Shown here in pieces: positions 1-10,952 of a DNA stretch of 64,000 nucleotides. Source of the stretch: Aotearoamyces nothofagi (Eukaryota > Ascomycota > Leotiomycetes > Leotiales > Tympanidaceae); assembly GCA_015345905.1 (NCBI GenBank), contig JADDTR010000003.1, forward strand, positions 1,364,001 to 1,428,000, written 5' to 3'. Within the stretch, counting starts at the first letter, position 1. Each line of letters starts with the position of its first letter. The notes below the pieces were generated by a model. That model was not told the DNA's origin. It made no database searches and worked only from the letters and a program-made list of their open reading frames with translations. The translations under genes and the position numbers were made by a program.

Positions 1-96
1 AATATAACCTAGTTGTGTTGGCGGTGTCCTATCTCGCAAAACGCTGATTCAGGTGTGCTTCAATTCATGATTTGAATCCGCGCCAACGCCACCGTG

Positions 97-3000
97 ATGG
101 GTTCACGCCTGGAGAAGAAGTCAGAAGAGGTCCGGAAAAGTATTGAGAGCCACAGCTTCGACAATGAAGAGGGCGAAGAATATGAAGGATCAAGGTTTGG
201 TGGGTTCTCGGAGTACTTTCGTCACAAAAAAATAAAGCTACAGAACCTCGATGCGGAACTTCGTTCAAGCTCGGCCGACAAGCCTCAAATATTCAAAGGC
301 ATTGTTTGCCATGTAAACGGATATACGCAACCTACACTGAATGACCTCCACCGTCTGGTTGTAAGCCATGGCGGGGGTTTTATGCAATACCTCGATGGCA
401 AAACTACCGTGACACATATCGTCGCGGCAAGCTTGACACCAAAGAAAGCCATTGAGTTCAAAAGATATCGGATTGTTAAGCCTGCCTGGGTTGTCGATAG
501 CACTAATGCTGGAAAATTATTGCCGTGGGAGAGTTATCGTGTTCTGGATGAAGGTGTCGGTCAGAAACTTCTAGGATTTGAGGGTGGCAAAATTGTGAGC
601 CAGGTCAGCACACAACAAAGTGGTTACCGTGATCAGACAAATGCTAGCTGGTACACAAGCCAAGTTAAAGGTATCGCAGAAGATATTAATGGCAATGAGG
701 GTGTTCAATTTTCAAGCGCACAGCCGATAAGATTAAATTCAACGGCGTCATACCCAAATCAATCTTCTTCTAGCTCTCATAAGTTTGTGAAACTGGAGAA
801 TCGCAATGAGGAGTTGGAAGATATTGAACCTCATCCCTCGAATACAGGAAGCTATGAGGTTACTTCATCCTTGGAAGATGCACTCAATACGGCAGCGGAA
901 GCTCGTAGGAACGAGCATATCCAGGACAGCACAGAAGTCGATGGCGAAACCATTCAAGGAATATTAGCGGGGGGAACCCTACGTATGGAAGATTCAGAGG
1001 TTCCTGGGGCTTATTCTCCAAACCCTCGAAAACGTTCTCGGTTTGCTCGTTCCATTTCTCCTTCGAAGGAAGTAAAGCCGATGACTGCAGAGGAGCACAA
1101 CGTTATGCTTCTAGCTGATCCACATATTCGCAAGTCTTCAACTGCAAATCCTGATTTCCTGAAGCAGTACTACTCGGAATCTCGATTGCATCATTTATCT
1201 ACATGGAAGGCTGGGCTTAAAGCACGATTTCAGCAGATGGCATTAGAAAGGTCTCTCTCGCAGAAGCAAGCCCAAAAACGCAAGCCAGGAACCCGAAGAT
1301 ACATCATGCATGTCGATTTTGACAGCTTCTTCTGTGCTGTATCTCTCAAAAGTGCACCAGAGTATGTTGACAAGCCTGCTGTTGTCGCACATGGCAGCGG
1401 CACCGGTTCAGAGATTGCTAGCTGTAATTATCCTGCCAGAGCGTTCGGTGTAAAAAATGGCATGTGGATGAAGAGGGCGTTAGAATTGTGTCCCAATATC
1501 AAGCTTCTACCTTATGACTTTCCAGCTTATGAAGAGGCTAGCAAGCAATTCTACGAGGCAATCCTAGATGTCCAAGGGATCATCCAAAGTGTGAGCATTG
1601 ATGAGGCCCTGGTTGATATATCTGAATTGGTCCTATCTGCAGCTACATCGAATGGCCATGGTATTATTGAAGGAAGTTTATGGCGTGAACAAGAGAAGGC
1701 GGACGAGATCGCGAAAGCTCTCCGTCAGCGCATTAAGGATGCCACTGGATGCGCCGTTTCCATTGGTATTGGCAAAAATATCCTGCTTGCTAAAATCGCT
1801 CTACGAAAGGCAAAGCCAGCTGGACAGTATCAGATCAAGCCTGAAGAAGTTTTGGATTTCATTGGCGAACTTACTGTGCAAGATCTACCTGGCGTGGCTT
1901 ATAGTATTGGAGGCAAGCTAGAAGAAATCGGTGCCAAGTTTGTTAGGGATGTCCGAGAACTATCAAAAGAAAGACTGACAACAGTGCTTGGACCGAAGAC
2001 TGGTGAAAAACTCTTTGAGTACTCTCGTGGTATTGATCGGACTGAGGTTGGAGAACAAGTGGTAAGGAAATCGGTTTCTGCCGAAGTCAATTGGGGCATA
2101 CGCTTCATCAGTCAGCCCGAAGCAGAAGTATTCGTTCAAAACCTGTGTGGTGAATTGCATAACCGGCTTCTAGAACAAGGGGTGAAAGGACGCCAATTAA
2201 CCATGAAGATTATGCGACGAGCAGCAGATGCGCCTTTAGATCCTCCCAAGCACCTTGGGCATGGTCATTGTGATACCTTCAATAGAAGTGTCGTACTTGG
2301 TATTGCGACCAACTCAGCAGAAGTCATTGGTAGCCAAGCTGTCTCCATATTGCGTGGTTACGGTTTCTCGCCAGGTGAGTTACGTGGACTTGGTGTGCAA
2401 ATGGCAAAGCTAGAGCCATTGAAAGCGGCTGTTACTGGTCAGCCAGATGGCAGTCAGCGGAGGATCACGTTCACTGCGGCAAGCACTAAATCCAAGAAAT
2501 CACCACGGGAGACCGAAGACCCTATAGTCGATGATCCTGATAGTCCGCAGAAGCCAAAGACCACTCCAGTCCATCCTGCAGCAGCTATCGCTAGAGCGAA
2601 TGAAGCAGATTCGAGTGCTAAAAAGCTACTGAATGTGACTGGGACTCAGTTCCTACTACCCTCGCAGATAGATCTAGCTGTCCTTGCAGAATTGCCATTG
2701 GATATCAGGACAAAGTTGATGGCCCAAAGCAAGAGGGATGCATCAAGAGTTCAATCTCCTGCTGCCAAATCAAGATCTCAAAATCCAGCTTTAGACACGA
2801 GTTCGATATCGCTGCCCTCAGGATTCGACCCCGAGGTCTTTAGTGCGCTACCAGAAGATATGAAAGCTGAAATTCTAGCCTCATATACAAGACCGGCCAC
2901 TTCTCGCGCGCAAAGTGCACTACCTCAATCGCCACGCAAGATACGCACCATCAACACAGTTAAGAAGCAAACCACGTCAGCCAAGAAACGCACCGGCCTG

Positions 3001-3645
3001 TTATTCAGAGGCCGAGGCGAGAAAGACTCCTGTTCCACTCTTACCCAATCGAATTTCGTAACAAATAAACGTGCTAGTGAGAGCAGCAAGAGTAATGAGC
3101 GAGCTAATGATTCAGATAGCTATACATATGATGCTCTTGATCCCGATTTCCTTGCTGCACTCCCCGAGGATGTACGTCACGAAGTTGTTGCTGAACATCG
3201 CTGGTCTCGCCTTGCTAGCCGTTCTAGTCTCATTGCTTCTACTGCTGGCGCATCTAAGAAACGGTGCCCTGAAACTCCTACAGGGCAACGTAAACTTCGT
3301 CTTCCTCCACGGCCTCCAAAGCCAAGCTTCACCACCGCAGAGCTCTCAACGCTTCCTGAGTTACGTGAGACTCTCAGCTCCTGGTACGGTGAATTTAAAG
3401 ATGACGGCCCACATGAGGAAGATGTGAAGGCAATAGAACGATATCTGAAGAGGGTCGTGCTAGATGAGAAGGATATGAGCAAGGCAGTTGGAGTTGTGAA
3501 ATGGATTGGTTGGTTGATTGATGACAATGATGACAATTTTACGAATGTAAAAGGAAAGACGGGTTGGGCTGAGGCGTTAAATGGGATCAAGGAGAAGGTT
3601 CAAGATGCAGTAAGAGAAAGGGGTATTGGAAAGGTGGAGTTTTAG
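97..3645 (+). CDS. REV1: DNA repair protein REV1 (Y-family translesion polymerase)
   Basis: Deoxycytidyl transferase and scaffold of error-prone translesion synthesis in the nucleus, partner of polymerase zeta. One uninterrupted frame of 1182 aa from the ATG at 97 (a GTG just upstream is not used). An N-terminal BRCT domain lies at about residues 63-150. The Y-family polymerase core starts at MHVDFDSFF (about 404-412), and the likely catalytic acids are D407, D502 and E503 in SIDEA. The little-finger region follows to about residue 790. Three ubiquitin-binding-motif-like helices with a central LP follow at about 858, 909 and 1013. The C-terminal domain (about 1078-1150, ending near VVKWIGWLID) matches the REV1 CTD that binds REV7 and other polymerases. 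Length is normal for a filamentous ascomycete. It is convergent with HEM3, leaving about 220 bases of AT-rich shared 3' DNA. Confidence 0.96.
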   Translation: MGSRLEKKSEEVRKSIESHSFDNEEGEEYEGSRFGGFSEYFRHKKIKLQNLDAELRSSSADKPQIFKGIVCHVNGYTQPTLNDLHRLVVSHGGGFMQYLDGKTTVTHIVAASLTPKKAIEFKRYRIVKPAWVVDSTNAGKLLPWESYRVLDEGVGQKLLGFEGGKIVSQVSTQQSGYRDQTNASWYTSQVKGIAEDINGNEGVQFSSAQPIRLNSTASYPNQSSSSSHKFVKLENRNEELEDIEPHPSNTGSYEVTSSLEDALNTAAEARRNEHIQDSTEVDGETIQGILAGGTLRMEDSEVPGAYSPNPRKRSRFARSISPSKEVKPMTAEEHNVMLLADPHIRKSSTANPDFLKQYYSESRLHHLSTWKAGLKARFQQMALERSLSQKQAQKRKPGTRRYIMHVDFDSFFCAVSLKSAPEYVDKPAVVAHGSGTGSEIASCNYPARAFGVKNGMWMKRALELCPNIKLLPYDFPAYEEASKQFYEAILDVQGIIQSVSIDEALVDISELVLSAATSNGHGIIEGSLWREQEKADEIAKALRQRIKDATGCAVSIGIGKNILLAKIALRKAKPAGQYQIKPEEVLDFIGELTVQDLPGVAYSIGGKLEEIGAKFVRDVRELSKERLTTVLGPKTGEKLFEYSRGIDRTEVGEQVVRKSVSAEVNWGIRFISQPEAEVFVQNLCGELHNRLLEQGVKGRQLTMKIMRRAADAPLDPPKHLGHGHCDTFNRSVVLGIATNSAEVIGSQAVSILRGYGFSPGELRGLGVQMAKLEPLKAAVTGQPDGSQRRITFTAASTKSKKSPRETEDPIVDDPDSPQKPKTTPVHPAAAIARANEADSSAKKLLNVTGTQFLLPSQIDLAVLAELPLDIRTKLMAQSKRDASRVQSPAAKSRSQNPALDTSSISLPSGFDPEVFSALPEDMKAEILASYTRPATSRAQSALPQSPRKIRTINTVKKQTTSAKKRTGLLFRGRGEKDSCSTLTQSNFVTNKRASESSKSNERANDSDSYTYDALDPDFLAALPEDVRHEVVAEHRWSRLASRSSLIASTAGASKKRCPETPTGQRKLRLPPRPPKPSFTTAELSTLPELRETLSSWYGEFKDDGPHEEDVKAIERYLKRVVLDEKDMSKAVGVVKWIGWLIDDNDDNFTNVKGKTGWAEALNGIKEKVQDAVRERGIGKVEF

Positions 3646-3867
3646 GACTTGTATTGCTTTTATTAATAGGCGTTCATATACCCGAACTTGAGTTCAGGAA
3701 CACTTCAAGAAGCAGTCTTCGTATATATAGACACCTACTGTTCCCTAGAGCTTCGCCAGTGATTTCTAGAGCCCAGTGCCTTAATAAACCAATAGTTTGA
3801 TATTATTTTATATTATTCTATAGGCTATTTACTCCATTTAATAATTTTATATACAACTGCAACATTC

Positions 3868-4923
3868 TTAGTCCTTGGATGGCCGGTTGGTATTGATATT
3901 TTCTAAAATTGCACCGGCGCCTGCTTTTACAAGCCTTGCAGCCAGTTCTTTCCCGAGTACTGTCGCTTCATCGTCGGTCTGAACTGTTGCGTCGATGGTA
4001 TCTTCGACACTTTGGGACCCGTCAAGGCTGACGACTATTGCTCTTATCCTCAAAAGCAGGTCCTGCGGTTGGCCGAGCCACTCTGTCTCAACGCCAATCG
4101 GGACACTGCAGCCGCCTTCAAGAGCACGCATAAGACCGCGCTCTGCAAGGCACGCAAGAGTGGAATTTTGGTCGGCCAGCTGGTTCAGCAAGTCTAGGGT
4201 TTTGCTGTCGCCCTTGCGAATCTCTAAGCCAAGTGCTCCTTGACCGACTGCGTGCAAAATTCCACCGTCCTTAGAACCTAGGTACTGAGTGATGCGATGC
4301 GCAAGCCCAATGCGCTCAAGGCCGGCCGCAGACATCACCATGCAGGAATACTCACTCTCAGGATCATCAACTTTTGCTAGACGTGTTTCCACGTTCCCAC
4401 GTAAGTTGGCAAAGCGCAGATGGGGGTATCGACGGCGAAGCTGAGCAGAGCGCCGTACTGACGAAGTGCCAACAACAGCACCTTCGGGCAGCGTCTTTAA
4501 GCTAGTATAAGGCAGGCCGGCCTTGACTATCAGAGCATCACGGGGATCATCGCGGAGAGGGATAGCTGCCAAATCACACGAGTCAGGGAGCCTGGTCGGC
4601 ATATCTACAGTGGTTGATGGTTAATAAATCGCTAGCTAGAACAGACGAAAACCCTCACCTTTGAGGCAATGCACTATAACATCCAGCCGGCCAGAAGTAA
4701 GCAAGTCCTCCAGCTCGGCTGTCCACAAATTCTTTGCTCCAAAGTTGTAGAGTGCTGTAGATTGATCCTTGTCTCCCAGGGTGCGGAGTGCTTGGATTTC
4801 GAAAGAGCGTTCTGGCGCAATCTTTCTCAGACGGTCACGGATGCCCTCAGCCTGCACGACGGCTAGATTTGATTTTCGGGTGCCGATTCGCAGCGGCGGC
4901 TGAGCAGGGGAGCTTTCCGCCAT
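3868..4923 (-). CDS. HEM3: Porphobilinogen deaminase (hydroxymethylbilane synthase)
   Basis: Polymerises four porphobilinogen molecules into hydroxymethylbilane, the third step of haem synthesis, in the cytosol. Two exons, 4659-4923 and 3868-4604, with a 54-base GTGAGG...TGTAG intron, give 333 aa. The ATG at 4923 is chosen over an in-frame GTG two codons upstream. Family marks are RIGTRKSNLA near the N-terminus, TLGDKD, GAKNLWTAELE, the K-D-M-P-T segment joined across the intron, GTSSVRRSAQL, AVGQGALG, and EGGCSVPIG with the cysteine that carries the dipyrromethane cofactor. The usual HSLKD motif reads HCLKD here, a Ser-to-Cys change. Length is close to the yeast enzyme. There is no mitochondrial presequence, as expected. 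Confidence 0.95.
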
Positions 4924-5262
4924 GATCACGGTTTCACGAACAAGAATTTACAGATGGTTCATGAGGCTACAAGAGCGCCCTCGTGTTAGAATTGCCAGAA
5001 TTGACCACGCAGCCGGTGGTAGTTATACGATGAGTAGATGAGAATATATTCTACGCAGAAGTGCACGTGCCCGGCCCGTGACGCTTGTGCTGCCCATAAC
5101 GCTTATACTAACCACCGTTAGGTACATAGCCAATTCTGGCAATTATAGATCACGAATCCAATTGATTACTAAACGATGAGCAGGATAGGCCTGCACACTC
5201 GTTGCCAACTGGGCCAAAAGGTCAGGTTTGAGTTTGATTTGTGGCTTAGAAGTGTATATTGA
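4924..5262. other. Intergenic, HEM3 promoter and OCT1 3' end
   Basis: About 340 bases between the HEM3 start and the OCT1 stop, both genes on the minus strand. I see no coding potential and no clear repeat. It must hold the HEM3 promoter, but I recognise no specific factor site. Confidence 0.5.
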
Positions 5263-7623
5263 TTAATTACCTCCTTTCCAGCTCCCCACGACAGCCATAG
5301 CCTTTTCATCTCCATGCTCCACTCGCCCGTCATCTAATACATCTGCGAGGCACTTCCATGGATCTCTTCCACCGCCCCATCTCAATACACTTTCTTTCAT
5401 TCTTTCCCCGTTCGCTCGATCTATGGAAGCGGCATTCAGTCCAGACTTAAAAGCCACTTTCCATATTTGATCAGCTAGCACTTGATCGAATAGATAACTA
5501 TAATATGTGCTACCATATCCGTGCAAATGACCAAAGAAGCCCTGCCAGCTTGTTTCTGGTGGGTCAGGTGGCAGGACACCGTGGGCCTTCTGGATTCCAT
5601 GAAAGACCTGAGTTGTGTTAAAGGACTTCTCCAGGGGGAGAGCGGAGTGGTACGCCTGGTCAACCATTGCCAGGATAATCTGTGTCTCCGTATCTGCGCC
5701 TTCAAAGCGCTTATCTAGTGCCAACTTCTCTGCAACCAGCTCATATGGAACCGGCTTGTCAGTCTCATAATGTCTCGCGAATAGCTTCAAGACCGCTGGG
5801 TCCGCAGCAAAATGCTCCATCAAAACGGAGGGCAATTCCGCGAAGTCGGTCGCACAGCGCGTTCCGGAAACTTCTTGAAGGGAGGTACGGCCCAGAATGG
5901 AGTGAATTGCGTGACCCATTTCATGGAAGAGTGTCTGGACCTCACCAAAGCTGAGAAGGGATGGCTTTGAAGAGTTCCGTGACGACGTTCGGAAGTCACA
6001 GATAAGAGCGATGGTCGGAAGCTGTTTGAGGGTTCCGGATGTCACAGAAGTTGCCATGCCATCATTCACAGCCTCTTCGGGGGTAGAGAAGAGTCTATCA
6101 TTAGATGAAGCAGCTTCCTCCAATTCGCTCGTGGATATTTCGCGGGAACAGCGAAGGGTAAAATGAGCTGGATTTGGGGACTTCCCCGGGCGAGAGAACA
6201 GATCGCAATATAATACCGCGACATGTCCATCCGTTTCTGAGACTACATCGAGTCGTCTAACGTCCTCGTTCCATGTCTCACCCGGCAAGGTTTCGTGAGG
6301 TACAAATCGAATACCATAGAGACGAGTAAACAATCGAGAAAGGCCTTGCATAACGGTTCCAAGTGAAAAATATGCAGACAGGAAATCAGAACTACGTGAT
6401 TTAGAACGCATAGAAGAGCGGATTTGTGCTATGTAATAGTCTTTGTCCCAAGGTTGCAGTATCGGGGTCTCCGCATAGGGATGTGTCATCTTTGCCTTCA
6501 AAAGGTCTGCCATCTCCCGCTGAACTTTGGGCTTGTTACCTTTCGATATTGCTTGTAGGAATTGGTTAACAGACTCTGGAGACTTAGCCATCTTGTCTCC
6601 AAGTGCTAAATGTCCATAGCTGTCATACTTGGTCAGCTTCGCCAGGTCTGCTCTTTTTCTTAGTAGATCGTCCAGCCTCTGGAGCTGGGTTTGAGATGCC
6701 GTTCGATTTGCGATCAACAAGCGTTTCCTCGTATCTTCGTCTTCAACTGTCCTTAATACTGCTGCAGCCACATCACCATACGTCGGTACCGTTGCTTGAC
6801 CCCATCCTATGAGGCTTTTTGCCAATAATGGGTCCATCCCTTTCAATTTGCTATTCGACACTGAAATCTGTCTCTGGGCAGGCGCCATATAGTCCACAAA
6901 AGCATGTCCGTCTTCGCTAATTTCTTGCGATAGGCTCACGAATCTTTCTCTCATAGCCCTTGGTAAAGCTATTGCGGATTTCGTAAAGTCCTTCTTCAGC
7001 GCTCGCGCTACCACGATCTCTTCTTCGCTCCATGTACTAGTTACTTCCGGGTTTTCCATAGCAATGCCAAGTTGTTCGTTCAACCCGGTCGTTGTATTCA
7101 AGACGTTCATGAACTCAAACATCATGCCATGTGCCTGCGAAGCTGCTGCTTGTATTCTTCCATCTGGATGTGTAGATCGTACGAAATCGGAGAGATCGAT
7201 GACTCGGCATAGCATATCACTCAATCTATCCAGGTCTCTCGCAATGGTTTTATACTCATCCAAAGATGACGCATTTAAAACTCTCTCCACAATCCTCTTT
7301 GCTTTTCGTAGATTGGTATTTGCAAAGATTTCGAAGCCTTTCGGACTTGTAAGGTATCGGTTTTGGAATAGGCCAATGCTCCGCCCTGTAGAGTTCACTT
7401 TCGACGACTGCGAGAAGTCCTTCCAGAAATTCTCAGAGTCGAATATCTTCCGTAGCGTTTTGTCATCGTGGAGAGCTCCCGGGGGTGCGTTGTCTATTGG
7501 GACTGGACGTGGTTCGTGGTATGAAACGGCGCGGGCGGTTGAGTGAAGCTGTCGTCGAACATAGCTACGTCGTGATATACATTTGGCACATACCCATGGC
7601 CGAGTGCCAGCAGCTTTGAACAT
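5263..7623 (-). CDS. OCT1: Mitochondrial intermediate peptidase (M3 metallopeptidase)
   Basis: Zinc oligopeptidase of the mitochondrial matrix that removes an octapeptide from presequences already cut by MPP. It is a single frame of 786 aa from the ATG at 7623; an upstream in-frame TTG at 7650 is not a credible start. The first 40 residues are rich in Arg, Ser and Cys (MFKAAGTRPWVCAKC) and suit a mitochondrial targeting signal. The M3 zinc motif HEMGH sits at about residue 560 in LFHEMGHAIHSILG, with the third ligand region in FAELPSVLMEHF downstream. Length matches fungal Oct1. It starts 207 bases from the divergent Mic26/27 gene, so two mitochondrial genes share one promoter region. Confidence 0.96.
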   Translation of the reverse strand: MFKAAGTRPWVCAKCISRRSYVRRQLHSTARAVSYHEPRPVPIDNAPPGALHDDKTLRKIFDSENFWKDFSQSSKVNSTGRSIGLFQNRYLTSPKGFEIFANTNLRKAKRIVERVLNASSLDEYKTIARDLDRLSDMLCRVIDLSDFVRSTHPDGRIQAAASQAHGMMFEFMNVLNTTTGLNEQLGIAMENPEVTSTWSEEEIVVARALKKDFTKSAIALPRAMRERFVSLSQEISEDGHAFVDYMAPAQRQISVSNSKLKGMDPLLAKSLIGWGQATVPTYGDVAAAVLRTVEDEDTRKRLLIANRTASQTQLQRLDDLLRKRADLAKLTKYDSYGHLALGDKMAKSPESVNQFLQAISKGNKPKVQREMADLLKAKMTHPYAETPILQPWDKDYYIAQIRSSMRSKSRSSDFLSAYFSLGTVMQGLSRLFTRLYGIRFVPHETLPGETWNEDVRRLDVVSETDGHVAVLYCDLFSRPGKSPNPAHFTLRCSREISTSELEEAASSNDRLFSTPEEAVNDGMATSVTSGTLKQLPTIALICDFRTSSRNSSKPSLLSFGEVQTLFHEMGHAIHSILGRTSLQEVSGTRCATDFAELPSVLMEHFAADPAVLKLFARHYETDKPVPYELVAEKLALDKRFEGADTETQIILAMVDQAYHSALPLEKSFNTTQVFHGIQKAHGVLPPDPPETSWQGFFGHLHGYGSTYYSYLFDQVLADQIWKVAFKSGLNAASIDRANGERMKESVLRWGGGRDPWKCLADVLDDGRVEHGDEKAMAVVGSWKGGN

Positions 7624-7830
7624 TCCTCCAATTCGACGATTCCGTATCAATACACATATACAGGGAACGTGGAGGGCGTTGATGTCTGTAGCTCTAGCTT
7701 TATGTGCAAATAATTTTATGCACGGCTATGCAAAGTTGCATATCTCGCGTGCCTCCATTCAAGCTTCAACACCTCCTTCATCAGATTCCTAACCTAGCAA
7801 TTGAGCTACCACATCGGCTTCAATTGAGTC
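7624..7830. promoter_or_regulatory. Divergent promoter of OCT1 and Mic26/27
   Basis: The 207 bases between the two start codons must hold both 5' leaders and both core promoters. I see no intervening gene. Co-regulation of the two mitochondrial genes is an inference from layout only. Confidence 0.5.
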
Positions 7831-8678
7831 ATGTCTTTCAGACCCCTTCTGCGACCGGTATGAAAGTCAATTGATGATGCTCTGGAGTGTACTGACATTC
7901 CGTAGCGGGCAGTTGCACCCACAGCCGCTACGATTCTCGTAGCAGCCGGCGTAGCTCTCTTCCCTCGGACTACACTATACGCCGAGACGGAAGATGAACC
8001 TCATGTATGGTCAATTGCCCCTTTCATTCCGCACATTTACTGATAATTCCCAAGTCCAAGAAGCCCATCTACGATGACTACGAGTCTTCCATATCTGCGC
8101 CGGCAAGCGTTCCGAGCTCAAATTCCTTGCCCACTCTACGCACAGCGCCGAAACCCAAAGGTCCCACACCTACCGACCGCCTAGCGGAGCAAATTGGCAA
8201 GACTCGATTGTTCCTGTACGCCCATGTTGCAGCAGCAGAGAATAAGGTGAACGGCCTGATGGATTCGATCCTCCACCTCGAAAACAGCTTCACCGGCACG
8301 ATCGCATCACTCGCACCCCCTCCACAATCGGGCGAGAAGCTGATGCCTGGCTCTTTATATGTACTTGTTGCCGCTATGACAGGTAGCATCATCAGTCGAA
8401 ACCGAAACATCGTATTAAGAGGTGTGGTTCCTTTAGCTATAGGAATTGGAGCGGGATGGGTGGTAATCCCAGTCACAATGCGGAACGTGAGCGATTTGCT
8501 ATGGAAGTACGAGGAGAAGTTCCCGGCTGTAGCTGGTGGACATCTCAGGATTACGAGCAGTACAAAGAGGGCGTGGGAGTTGGCAAGGTTGCATGCCGAG
8601 CAAGCCGTTCGTATTGTCGATGAGAAGGTCGGAGAGGGGCGTGAAACAGTGGAAGGCTGGGTTAGGAAGGGTAAATAG
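7831..8678 (+). CDS. MICOS complex subunit Mic26/Mic27 (apolipoprotein O-like)
   Basis: Inner-membrane protein of the MICOS complex that shapes crista junctions. Three exons, 7831-7857, 7906-8004 and 8055-8678, with phase-0 introns of 48 and 50 bases, give 249 aa. A last-intron acceptor six bases further on would drop two residues. The 27-base first exon encodes MSFRPLLRP. Exon 2 gives a short hydrophobic stretch ending FPRTTLYAE. Exon 3 opens SKKPIYDDYE and holds a helical region, then a glycine-rich membrane segment (about residues 145-165, VPLAIGIGAGWVVIPV), as in the apoO family. The Mic26 and Mic27 paralogues cannot be told apart here, so no symbol is given. Confidence 0.88.
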
Positions 8679-10917
8679 ATGAAAAAATGAGAAGGCGGTT
8701 ATGACATAGCTATGTACAAATTGTGGTCAGGAAGGATGGAGACAATATGCAAGTTGATTGCTTGGAAGTCACAGAATGAATATCTCCAGCAAACCCGTAT
8801 CCAAAACGACTCCCCTTGTGAAAATACATTATGCAGTTCTCTTTTTGATGGCTGGATGGACTATATACGGTCCAATTATGAGCGATCCAAGGACACAAGT
8901 ACTTTTTATGAGTGGCTGTGGAAATGCTTCATTCAGGGCGTCACGGGGTGGGATTTTTAGTTCATAAAGCTACGTGCCACCACTACCACCGACAAATTCG
9001 CTCGTATAATTCATGACAGCCAATAGCTAGCACAGATCAGGTTTAGGGTCGTACGATGAGTGCCATCGATGTCTTCCCGCTCTGGTTTACAGCCCCCCGT
9101 GATCATGTTTGAGCAACGGGATGGCTATGAAACGAAAACACTGACAGATGGCCACGTCTCTGGGTTTCCGAGTCGTAGTCGAGGCAGTTCAGTCTTGAAA
9201 GGAAGTGATAGAGTGCTGATTGATCTTGTAAGACACCGTTCAGTGCCCCTTGTCGTTCGCTGCTAAAGATACTCTTCGCTTTCAAGCATGCTATATGGGA
9301 CCCTCTACGTATACTCTCACAGCCGGAATTTCCAGAAAGGGAAACGTGCAAGACAGGACAGGACCCAAGCCCTTGAAATGCCAAGCTATACTAGCAGAGG
9401 TCCGCTATTCGTGCCGGTACTCGAGAGTTACTAAATCATTAACCTCGTCTGTTGTTGGGCATCTTCTTATTACAATCGCATCCTTGGTTAATGCTGCACC
9501 CCTTCACTTAACATTCCTTGTGCCGCCGCCCCAATATGGGTATAGCTTCGCCAGCGACTCTCTGTATCAGGTACCTAGCGAACCTTTTCCCAGTAGTAGA
9601 ATTCTTATATACTAAGAGCTCAATCCAGAGCTTTGATTATTTAATATGGTTGCTTAGAAGCGGATCTATCCTTGGTAGATCGTTTGTATACAGAGAGATG
9701 CTTGTAGAAGATGGGTTCAAAGTAGGGTTTTGTTTGGGCTGAAGAGAGTAGGAAAGATCTAGTATTTGGTAAACCTTTATTGTCATTTGTCCTTGATAAT
9801 GTAATCAGAAGGAACTAATCGAGTTGACATGAGTGCTTGACGGGTTTTCTGTCGCCTTCTTCCTCCGATTCTTCTTCCGCCAATTCCCACAGCTCGACTG
9901 CTCAGCCAGCAAGCGTGCTGCACGTGCAGTAATGAGACGCTCGGTGAGGTCAATCTCTACCATCACTTTCACCTCCCTCTTTTGCTTTATCTCCGTTAAC
10001 TCCAGTCCTGTCCTTATTAACCTCCGCCTTTCACCGTATCTCCATTATTATCTCCGGCACTGCCTGCCTTGTCTCCCAGCCATTTCAGATCGTTTTCGTA
10101 CCCAAAAGGGCTCTTAGGTTACTCAATGTAGCTGGTCAGGATGTTTATGTCCCTAGGCCTATGTGATATAAATCCGACCCTTCGGCATTGTTGTTCCAGG
10201 TACGTGGTGACAGATTGGCGAGACTTGGCCGAGGTGGATTTGGGAAGCGTAGAATGATTAGATCTTCGATGTGTCGCTTTCCCTGCCTCCTTGACACAGA
10301 ATAATGAGGATAATAGATGAATGCCATTATGCCATTATGCAAGTAACCAACTGCATCGAAATCTTTGAGTACATCTTGATATATTTGATATATATCAATT
10401 TATTCAAATGATTTATAAGTCTTTCACTCCTGCTGTCGTCCTTTCAGTTATAGACATGGTAAGAACCGAATAGGCCCTTCTATCGTTGATCCACGCACAA
10501 TACAATCGTATTCGAGTAGATATTATGGTCCCTATGAGTTCTTAGTCCTTCTGAATTGGTTATATCTCAAGTCTATCCATAGGCTGATAGTGCTCTGTGT
10601 ATACTTCTCTACCTCATATCACAAAGCCTCTCCAAGCTCAGTAGCCGATCTCCCTCACAGTAATATCCGTCTGTTTCCCCATCACCCATCTTCCTGACTC
10701 TGAAGTTATCAGACTACCAGATACAATCTAGTTCAACCTGCTACCGCTACCTTAACATCCGCACCTCTCTGCCTCCTCCGCCCGTACCGCCAAGACTAGC
10801 CTCCCCGCCGCTTCCACCCCTAGTCGTATCTATGCCAAGCCCACTCCTCTCTTATTACAGTAGTAGTACTAGTCTTACGCCACCTCGGCCCGTCCGAGGA
10901 TATGCTGACTACTAAGG

Positions 10918-10952
10918 TATACATACATACATACATACATACTTACTTACTC
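10918..10952. repeat. CATA microsatellite
   Basis: About six perfect tetranucleotide CATA units followed by CTTA units. Intergenic. Confidence 0.9.
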
